29,944 nucleotides of DNA from IMG/VR virus record IMGVR_UViG_3300034375_009946, positions 1-29,944 of that record; one strand, 5' to 3'. Shown here in pieces: positions 5,449 to 13,900 of this stretch. The translations under genes were made by a program, and so were the position numbers. The first letter of the stretch is position 1; the number at the start of each line of letters is the position of its first letter. Origin of the DNA: a virus. The notes below the pieces were generated by a model. It saw nothing but the letters and a program-made list of their open reading frames with translations. It was not told the DNA's origin and made no database searches.

Positions 5449-6864
5449 TCAGGGCATACCGAATGGATTTCTCTCACTGAAGTCAATAATACTATCTGCT
5501 TCACTCTCTATTTCTTCATTTGATGTGAATCCTGTTTCTGGATAAGATGCGGAAGAAAGTTTGTAACTTGCTGAAGAAGCAGAACCAACAATTTGCTCCC
5601 CAACAACAAAGTCTCCATCTGCTCGGTAGATTTCTAGCGATCCTCCATCGGCAACCCAATTGAGAACTCTTGCTGTAGAACCAGAAATAGAACCAGTAAC
5701 AATTTCGTTCTTCTGGAAAGTTCCAACTCCAGTCTGATTTGGTGCTGCAATTGTAATAGTTGGTGGTTCGGTGTATCCCAGACCAGCATTAGTGAGATAA
5801 ATCGCACTAATTGTTCCAGCAGCACTAACAACAACTGTTGCAGCTGCAGAAACTGTTGAAATTCCACTGAATGTTACAAGTGGTGCAGTTGCTGTCGTAT
5901 AACCAGAACCTCCACCAGTAATAGTGACAATTCCAAGAACACCGTTGCCAATGGACGCAGTTGCAGCAGCTCCAACACCATCACCAACAAACCTAACTGA
6001 AGGAGCAACTGTGTAACCAGAACCTGGATTTGTAAGAAGAACTCTTTGAATAGATTCTGCGACTGGATTTGCGTTGAGTTCGCAGGCAACAATTCCAGAA
6101 ATTCTCTCCGCAGTTGCTATTCCAGTTACACCTGGAGAGGATGATATTGCGACTCTTGGATTGTAAGTATATCCTCCGCCACGGTTTGTGACACTAATTT
6201 GTCTAATACCACCATCAGAAACATATCCAACTGTTGCCAGTGCAGTTGTTCCAACCCCAACAAGAGTTAGGAGTGTTGTCATCGCATCACCACCCAAGAG
6301 TTCTGAATTAGAATCTCCTAAAGTTCCTGCAATCGAATCATCAATTTCAGCAACATCAGTATCGATAACTTCGTTTTCGTATCTGAAGAGTTCACACTTC
6401 AGTGTATATACGTATCCTTTCTGTAATTGATAGAAAGGTTTTTCGTGCTCTACAAACTTAATTTCAAATAATCTATCTCCAAGGGGGAAATAAATTAGGT
6501 CACCTTCTTTAGGTCTATTGCTAATTTTTATATTATCTTTTCCCGCTAAAAGTGGAGAAATATAATTCTCAAATCTTTCTTTTGAAATTGTAAGAGTTAT
6601 TTCTTGGGTTGATTGAATTCCAAATTTAGATAAAATAGTTGTCTGATCACCATATCCCTCAAAGTTTTCTACATATGCTTCAATTGGATGGGCCTCATCA
6701 AACTCAGATTCAATAACTTCTCTAATAACAGTTTTTTCTGTAATAAATTTTCTGGGCATGTAATGAACTTCAACTCCGTACATACGAAGTTGTTCATTAA
6801 TTAAGTCCTGAATCAGATTCTGTTCTGATGGAGCACCTTGAAGAAAGAAAGGATTTAATGCCAT
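5449..6864 (-). CDS. gp14: Neck protein gp14 with inserted Gly-rich repeats
   Basis: 471 residues; T4 gp14 is about 256. The N-terminal third carries the T4 gp14 signature: MYGVEVHYMPRKFI at 28-41 (T4 MRGVECYYVPREYV), YVENFEGYGDQTTILSKFG at 64-82, and EGDLIYFPLGDRLFEI at 120-135 (T4 EGDLIYFPMDNSLFEI). The last residues NPFGMP echo the short C-terminal SPFDND of T4. Between them lie about 280 extra residues with four Gly-x-Gly-Tyr repeats (229, 281, 319, 361) and a module with EIVTGSISGSTARV (387-400) and FVVGEQIVGSAS (419-430). gp14 with gp13 forms the neck that closes the filled head and receives the tail. It starts four bases after gp13. Confidence 0.92.
   Translation of the reverse strand: MALNPFFLQGAPSEQNLIQDLINEQLRMYGVEVHYMPRKFITEKTVIREVIESEFDEAHPIEAYVENFEGYGDQTTILSKFGIQSTQEITLTISKERFENYISPLLAGKDNIKISNRPKEGDLIYFPLGDRLFEIKFVEHEKPFYQLQKGYVYTLKCELFRYENEVIDTDVAEIDDSIAGTLGDSNSELLGGDAMTTLLTLVGVGTTALATVGYVSDGGIRQISVTNRGGGYTYNPRVAISSSPGVTGIATAERISGIVACELNANPVAESIQRVLLTNPGSGYTVAPSVRFVGDGVGAAATASIGNGVLGIVTITGGGSGYTTATAPLVTFSGISTVSAAATVVVSAAGTISAIYLTNAGLGYTEPPTITIAAPNQTGVGTFQKNEIVTGSISGSTARVLNWVADGGSLEIYRADGDFVVGEQIVGSASSASYKLSSASYPETGFTSNEEIESEADSIIDFSERNPFGMP
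5749..6180 (-). repeat. Four Gly-x-Gly-Tyr coding repeats within gp14
   Basis: Encodes residues 229-372 of gp14. Four copies of a unit of about 40-50 residues are present: G-x-G-Y-T-x-x-P-x-(V/I)-x-(I/F), a Gly/Ala-rich turn, an alternating Ala-x-Ala strand, then a V/I-rich strand leading to the next G-x-G-Y. The same unit occurs in gp8, the 2504-residue protein and many times in the 3734-residue protein. Copies are diverged, so the repeat is visible in protein rather than in DNA. Confidence 0.8.
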
Positions 6865-6868
6865 AATA

Positions 6869-7723
6869 TCAACCGATCATATCAAATGGAGGAAGTTCAT
6901 ATGTATTTGACATCTTCTCCATTATTTTTTCTAAGTCTTTTTCTGCATCATCATACATTTGTCTACCATTCAATTCAACACCACCTGGAAGTTTAACTCC
7001 AGTAAACTTCATCATATTCATTCCCCATTGCCTCTTAATTAAAGCAGTGAGATATGGTTTGATGAATGAATCATTCCAAACTCTTGCATAATCATTTGGA
7101 TCTAATGTTGAATGGCATTGGATAATAAGATAATCGTCGGCATTGACAGAACCCCAATCAAGATCTAAATATAATCGGTCTTGTCGCTTATTAAATCGTA
7201 TTTGTTTATCAGTTGTCAATAAGAAATTGATATCTTCCAAATATGTCTTTGTCATTGCATAGGTCAACATCTCAGTTGCACCCCAGTAGTAGATATCATT
7301 GAGGAACATTTGATATCTAACACTGAACATATTGTTCGTTACTGTATTTGTTCCATCAAAATGAAACAATTTAGTAACACCAATTATATTTGGTGGAACT
7401 TGTAAATAATTGCTATTTTCTTCAAAGGTAAAGGTGGTGGCAGAACTATCTCCTGCGATTGTTACTGATGCTGTAGTGGTTGCGATACCTACTGCAGTAT
7501 TACTTCCACCTCTAGTTCTCCCCCTATCAATATCACTTTGAGTAATTTTATACTTATAATATGTTTCGTAAACCCCATCAAAATGTCTTTCCTGGAAAAA
7601 CTGAATGGCGTCATCTACCAAATCATCAATTTGCTCATCGGCTACATTGATTTCAAGAACAGGATATCCAAGTTGTCTTTTGCAGTAGTCTATCAACTCC
7701 TGCCTAGTAGATGGTTGTGCCAT
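6869..7723 (-). CDS. gp13: Neck protein gp13
   Basis: 284 residues; T4 gp13 is about 309. The N-terminus follows the T4 pattern: ELIDYCKRQLGYPVLEINV at 9-27, then DEQIDDLVDDAIQFFQERHFDG at 29-50 with the HFDG turn shared with T4. The C-terminus is strongly matching: an NDSFIKPYLTALIKRQWG helix, LPGGVELNGRQMYDDAE at 245-261 (T4 LPGGVTIDGQRLIEEAR), ending LPPFDMIG (T4 DPPFGILVG). gp13 binds the portal side of the packed head together with gp14. A strong AAGGAG ribosome site lies nine bases before the ATG. An ATG seven bases upstream is out of frame. Confidence 0.93.
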   Translation of the reverse strand: MAQPSTRQELIDYCKRQLGYPVLEINVADEQIDDLVDDAIQFFQERHFDGVYETYYKYKITQSDIDRGRTRGGSNTAVGIATTTASVTIAGDSSATTFTFEENSNYLQVPPNIIGVTKLFHFDGTNTVTNNMFSVRYQMFLNDIYYWGATEMLTYAMTKTYLEDINFLLTTDKQIRFNKRQDRLYLDLDWGSVNADDYLIIQCHSTLDPNDYARVWNDSFIKPYLTALIKRQWGMNMMKFTGVKLPGGVELNGRQMYDDAEKDLEKIMEKMSNTYELPPFDMIG

Positions 7724-7746
7724 TTACACATTTCTCCTTATACTGA

Positions 7747-7754
7747 TATTTAGT
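7747..7754 (-). promoter_or_regulatory. T4-late-type promoter octamer ACTAAATA before gp13
   Basis: ACTAAATA overlaps the TAA stop codon (7750-7752) of the 76-residue gene and is about 24 bases before the gp13 ATG. It is followed by TCAGTATAAGGAG, which includes the ribosome site. It would drive a gp13-gp14 unit. Confidence 0.55.
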
Positions 7755-7980
7755 CTTGTTTTCTTGCCAGGTCTAGCAAAAGAGACTTAATTTCATTCAA
7801 ATCATTTTTAATATCATTGACATCAGTTTCAAGTTGTTCAACTCGTTCTGCTTTTGAGGCATTTTTCTTTCTTGCCTTCATATATTCATCATACTCAGAC
7901 TTGCTAGTGTTGAGTATTGCATTGGTTCGAGGATCCCTGACTAAACTCAGGTGATCCTTTACTTTTACGTATTCGTTCAT
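7750..7980 (-). CDS. Small charged coiled-coil protein of unknown function
   Basis: 76 residues. The first third (VRDPRTNAILNTSKSEYDEYM) resembles short phage proteins of this position whose role is not known to me. Residues 36-73 (KARKKNASKAERVEQLETDVNDIKND... ending LLLDLARKQD) have hydrophobic positions in a clear heptad spacing and should form a parallel coiled coil. The ATG lies two bases after the stop of the 2504-residue gene (TAATTATG), so coupled translation is likely. Its place between a fibre/baseplate gene and gp13 matches the place of the trimeric coiled-coil wac in T4, but the length is far smaller and no sequence similarity was seen. Confidence 0.8.
   Translation of the reverse strand: MNEYVKVKDHLSLVRDPRTNAILNTSKSEYDEYMKARKKNASKAERVEQLETDVNDIKNDLNEIKSLLLDLARKQD
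7931..7957. other. Stem-loop inside the start of the 76-aa gene
   Basis: GGATC-CCTGA (7931-7940) pairs with TCAGG (7947-7951) and GATCC (7953-7957), giving ten pairs with one bulged base (7952) and a six-base loop. It lies within codons 8-17 of the 76-residue gene, about 25 bases after the end of the 2504-residue gene on the minus strand. No T tract follows on the minus strand, so it is not an ordinary terminator. It could slow ribosomes, stop a nuclease, or be coincidental. Confidence 0.45.
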
Positions 7981-7982
7981 AA

Positions 7983-10900
7983 TTATGCAAGAGCGATAAC
8001 TCTAAGATCTCTAAGAGAAGGTGGATATGATTGACTTGTAGAAGTCATTACGAGTTTGATTCTAAAGTGCTTGAATGATGGAAGATTATCTCTCGTAAAG
8101 GTGAAATCTTGGAAAGAATCGGCAATTTCACCAACAGTTGCCTGAATCAACTCAACATATGAATCAGATTTTCCATTACAATCTTCAAGATTGATGATTT
8201 CTCCCTTATCATTTAGATTATCCCATCCTGGGAATGGAACAAAGATAGGATCAAATCCAGAATCATTACCGAGAGCATAAAATGCTCTAATATCAGTATA
8301 TGGATTCATGTGAGCAGAAGTAATAATCTTAATTGAAGTTGCTGCATTCTCAAGACCCATCTCTTTAGAGATGTACTGGAATGAAGAAGGATCTCCCTCA
8401 ATACCAGAAACTCTTGAGTCCGTCGCAAAATCTTCAATAACACTATTGACTCTATTTGAAGTCAAAATAGTACTAACTCTTTGGCCATCAATTACGGGCG
8501 ACAAGCGACTATCCGTGGTGGATAATTGAAGACTCATATTAAATGCTTTGTTTCCAGGAAGAGTTGTCAGAAGATTTGCTGAATTGACATCAGAAGTAAT
8601 AATTCGTGTAGATGACAGATAATTTGGTTTGTTTAGAGAAATTGACTCAAAACCATTGTCAAGGAATGAAATTTCATTTCCACTCAAACTCTTACCAGTT
8701 ACTGTTCTAATTGTTGCCGAAATATTAGTTCCTTCTGGAGTAATATTTTGAACAATTGGTGTAATAATTTCATAAGGCATATTTTGTGTTGCCTTGATAC
8801 CAAATCCACCAGCAGACTTGTTTTCCCTCACAAACAGTTTTGGCCATCCAGATGAGGCAGTTCTATCTGCACCATCAGCAGACATATCAATCTTCAATCT
8901 ATAGTGATCATACCCAATTGAATCAGCAACAGTAGAATCTGCAAGTTCATGCGACTTATTGATTCTTCTGAGAGAAACTCCATTAAGTTCATATCTATAA
9001 ACAGGAGTTCCGACAGGATAATCTTTAGGATCGCTACCTCTAGTAATTGTTCCTCCGATAGAACCAGAAGTTGCTGTTGTAAATCCGATAATTTCATCTC
9101 CAATCAGAAGATAACCAACATTTGTAGTTCCAACACCAACGCTCTCAAATTGCTGGAACAAACTACCGTTATCTACTGAAAGTGCCCCAGTAGAATCTGC
9201 AGTATATGCTGTAGTCAATTTAGTTGGTTTTGTATCTGGCGCGACCCCAGAGATAGTAACCGTATTGCCATCATCATACATTCCATGATTCTTATGGTTA
9301 ACTTTGAAATGAAGTCCATCATTTTCAACGGTAATTTCTGTTGGTCTTGTCCATGGACCAATAGGACCACCAGAAGAGTAATTTAGTGTTGTTGTGACAC
9401 CAGAATTATTAATAAACTGAATTGTATTACCAACACCAGTGAGGAAGTCTCCCTGGACATTATCGAGAATCAGTTCACTGCTGCTTCCTATAGATGTTAT
9501 AGAGAGTCTAGCTCCAGCACCAAGATTATTAGTTCCAATGGTAGTGATTCCCAAAACATCACCAACTTGATAACCAGAACCACCTCCAGATGGAGTTGAA
9601 ATTGTAGCAAATCCGATAGTTCCATCAGAAGTTACTTGAACATCTGCTGTGGCATTTCTACCATTTCCAGTTACTGTAGTGAGAGCAACACCAGTATATG
9701 TAAATGGTCCAGTGTAACCAATACCAGCATTGATCACATTCATATTTCCAACAGCAGTTCCTGCAGTTCCTACGAAATTAGCGGTAGCATCTGAGCCAAT
9801 CTGGATAACCGTATTGCCAATTGTCAAATCTGGATCATTGAATGTCGTAGAAAGACCAACTCTAATTTTCTTAGAGTTCATGGAAAGTGCATTGCCAAGA
9901 AGGGTAGGAATTTGTCCATTACCCTCTTTAAGTTGTGGATTGTAGAACTCTACAGAACCATTCTCAATAAAGTCTGCTCTGTAAAGAGTAAACTTAAGGT
10001 CTTCCCACTGACTTGGTTCCCAAGTAGATGCATTCTGAGACTTGAATAATGAACCAAGATATGGTTGATTAGAAATAAATGTATTGGTGAGAAGATCATT
10101 TTCACCAACTCTTGAAACATATACACTATATTTGGTAGAATTTGATGCGACGCAGATAGCATAATCTTTTCCTCTACCCTCTAAGTAAACTGGTGCTTTA
10201 AACTCAAAAGTAGTTGCAACAGATCCATCACCAGAAATATTGACCTGATCTGGGTCTAAAGTTACTTCAGAGAATGGGAGAATTTTCTGAGTTGGCAGAC
10301 CATTATTCATAGTCCTGATTTGAAGAGTTACTGGAACATCAGAATCATCTTTTGATCTAAAGAAGATATCGCACTTGGTGAGATAAATTCCAGTATCATC
10401 GTCTACCAAGAAAGACTGTGCAAGTGGATCGTACCAATAATGAACTCTTTGTTGAATTGGACGACTAAGAATTGTGCGACTATTAACTAACTGAGTTCCA
10501 GTTGTTCTAGAAACTGATCTACTATCAAATTCAAGTTTGTTCTGAATTCTAGCATTTCTGACAGAAACGATACTTTCTTGAATAGATTCGATAGTTCCAC
10601 TGGATACATATCCCTCCTCTGCAATTGTTGTTGCAGTTTCTTGATTGTTAGTGCTACTGTTGACAAATGTGAGAACTCTTGTTCCCGTCTCAAATCTTGG
10701 ATTCGTGCTTACATTTGGATCAGGAATAAAGAAACTTCCTTGAAGTGATGATGTAATATCAGAGATGAGTTTTACATCGGTGATTGTTGCTTGAGCCCCA
10801 CTAGTTTTGCCTACAAGAGTCATGTTTCTCTCGACATAACCGAAGAAATCTCCTTGTGGTTGGTTTGCGAGAGAGAATGTATCTACATTAAGAATCGTGG

Positions 10901-13900
10901 ATGTTGATGAATATGCTTCAGGTAATGGTTGTGAGTTATATGGACTAAAACGATATACTCTATCTGGAGAATCATATTGACCAGACTTATGATTTGCTTG
11001 AGCAACTCTGAATGTAATTCTTGGCGAATTTGTATTATGGGGTCCAGTTCCTGCATTGATTATAGAACCAACAACAGTTTCTCCAACTTCAAAAGTTCCC
11101 GAAGTCATGGAAATTTCCAGCAACTTGGGTACACAGAACTTAGTTACATTAGCACTATCAAAAAATGCGTAAAGTCTTGTCAGTGGTTTGAGTTTCTTAG
11201 CCTCAAATTGAACATTTCTAGACCTCATGTAAGGAACAACATTTCTACTTACAACTCTATCGCCAACAGAAGTTCTATCGAATTGCTCAGTAACAATGGT
11301 TCTAGAACCAGTTCTGGACATTACACCAGTTTCTCTTGTCTGTCTATAGGTTTCTTCAATGACATTTTGATTGACAGTTCTAGTCCAGGTTCTGTAAACA
11401 TTTCTACCGCCAGGACCTTGAATATTGACAGATGATTGATTATTTGTCCCTCTAATTCTTGTTGTTTGAGTTACTTCTCTACCTGTCCAATTGGTTTCCC
11501 AGGCATTCCAAATCGTTGGGGCAAAACCTGTCTGTGGATCAACGCCCTGTTCCTCAACAGATCTTGCCATCACATTTTCATAATCACCTTCAACATCAAT
11601 AATTTTTGCTTCAAGTCTTACAGTATCTACCCAAGTATCAGATGCTGGAGTCAATTCAAGGGTTCCTTGCCAGAAACTTACCAAGAAAGGAGTTACACTT
11701 TCAGTTCTTGTGGCAAATGATTGTCTAAGCCACTCAACATCAGCATAGTCTAGAGTAATAATATCATTAGACTTTCTTACATTGACTCCTTCTGGTTGCT
11801 CAACTGACAAATCAGCACCAACATTTACATTTACTACTGGCCCCTGAATTAAATCAATTGCATTTGTATAGTGCTGTGGTCTTAAAGTTTTTAATTCAGC
11901 ATCTAAACTATTTTTAAATGGAACTGATTCTTCTTGTGCGTTCAGAGATGTGAAATTGTCAACAAAGAATCCTGACTTGAATCTATTAAGACCGTCTCTA
12001 TCGGGAATAAAGAAGTTCGCAGTATTGGTCTCAAGCAGAGAAAGAGCAGTGTAATACTCAAGATTTCTAATTCTATTCTCAAGATTTTTGATATCGGACA
12101 TGCGATATCTCTTATGTTGTAAGAAATCTAATTTGACTTGAGAAGTATCGTAAAGATACGGTGGAAGGGTAACAGTTGCTACTTCAATAGCATCATCAAC
12201 AGCCAAAGGTCTTTCAATCTTTTCAGATGGGACTCCATACTGAACCTGGAACTTGCCAGATTGAGTTAAGAAAATTCTATCAATTCTTGGAAGATAGAAT
12301 GAGAATGATACGTCAAATGCATCATCAGAAGAAAGCACACTTGAGAAATTTCCTGCTCCATTAAATACTCTTCCGTAGAATTCAAATGGAGATCTTGCCC
12401 CCTCAGTTACAGTATAATTAGAAGTCTTTGGTCTGATATCAATAATATCAGTATTTCTATGGCCATCAATAGATCTAACATCTTTTACATAATCAAATTC
12501 ACTATATGAATTAGCAGTAATTATGTCTCCAGTATCCGCTGCTTCAAAATAACCATTGGTGAAATATACTTTCAGTTGTCTGGTTGGAGAATCAATTCCA
12601 TCTTTTCTTACTATAGATGAATCGCCATAGAATGACCCTCTCTGTCCAGTGCTGAACTTAAAGTTTTTAGATATATTAAAACTTGGTTCATCCACAACAG
12701 AAACAGTGGCATCAAGTCCTGTTTCGCCAAAGATAACAGTCTCCCCTTCAATAAGGGAGTTGGTATTTTTTGAAATATATGAAATCTTAGTATCAGTTAA
12801 TTTTTCCGCGACTACACCGACAGCACCACTTGTAAGTCCTCTAAATTTTTCACCAATCAAGAGATCACTTGTCTTTCCTTGAGGACCAGAGAGAGATGCT
12901 AAAATAACAGTCGGAGCAGACGCTGGAGAAGTATCTGCAGATTCATAAATTGCCTGAATGCTAATGACATCACTAACATTTAAAGAAATTCTTTCATCTT
13001 GAACTCTTGTTCCAAATGCATAATTTCCATATGTGAGTCCATCATTAAGTGTTGTTGCACCAACACCCGAAGCAACTAATTTTGACTTATCAATAATAAG
13101 GGAATTTACTCTATTTTTCTTCTTTTTCTTAGCAACTGGTTTGAGTTTTTTGACTGTATAGATTAACTGTGCTCCAGTGTCATCACTTCCAAGATTATAA
13201 ATTTGAAGTTCCGTATTGTTATTTGCTAAAGCAAACTTGTCTGCTGTCAATACTTCTGTAGTTCCATCAGATCTAATAAGAGAATATCGCTCTTCATCAA
13301 ATGGCAAGAATGTTTCGTTTGTGCCAGAAGTAACCACAGCAGACAATTCGTTGTCTGCAATGTTTACTGTCTCATACTTTCTAAGATTGATGAATGAATC
13401 ATTCAATGCAAGAGAAGAAACATTCTCTTTAGGTAATGCTGTATATAAAGTGCTATCACTTGATGTTGATAATTTAGTTCCAAGAACTTTAAAATCAGTT
13501 ACTTCAATTCTTGTTCCAGTTGTTGGCAGTCTTCCTTCACAAATCCCAGTGACAGTTGTAACACCAGAAATGACAATACTTGCATCATTGACCGTTTGAA
13601 CTGTAGCAAAAACAGGATCCGTAAAACTTTGATTAATGTCAGTACTTGTATAACTAACAAGATCACCAACACTAACCAGTCCAGGAAACTGTGGATTTGC
13701 TGAGATTACTGTACTCTCTCCACTTGCATTCACCGTAGAAATTGTGGCAATGCCTATTGTGGAATCGGTTGAAGGAATAACGTCGGCAGCAAAAGTCGTT
13801 CCTACTCCAACTTTACCGTAGATTGATTGAACATCAGACAATCCATAAGAAGTGATTGCTGTAGCAACTCTTCCATTTTCAAGGCCATCAAACTCAAACC

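Noticed and set aside
10977-11720. Plus-strand open frames of 152 and 94 codons opposite the 2504-aa gene
   Set aside because: They are antisense to a block with conserved protein motifs, are Ser/Asn/Cys-rich as expected for antisense frames, and have no promoter or ribosome site.
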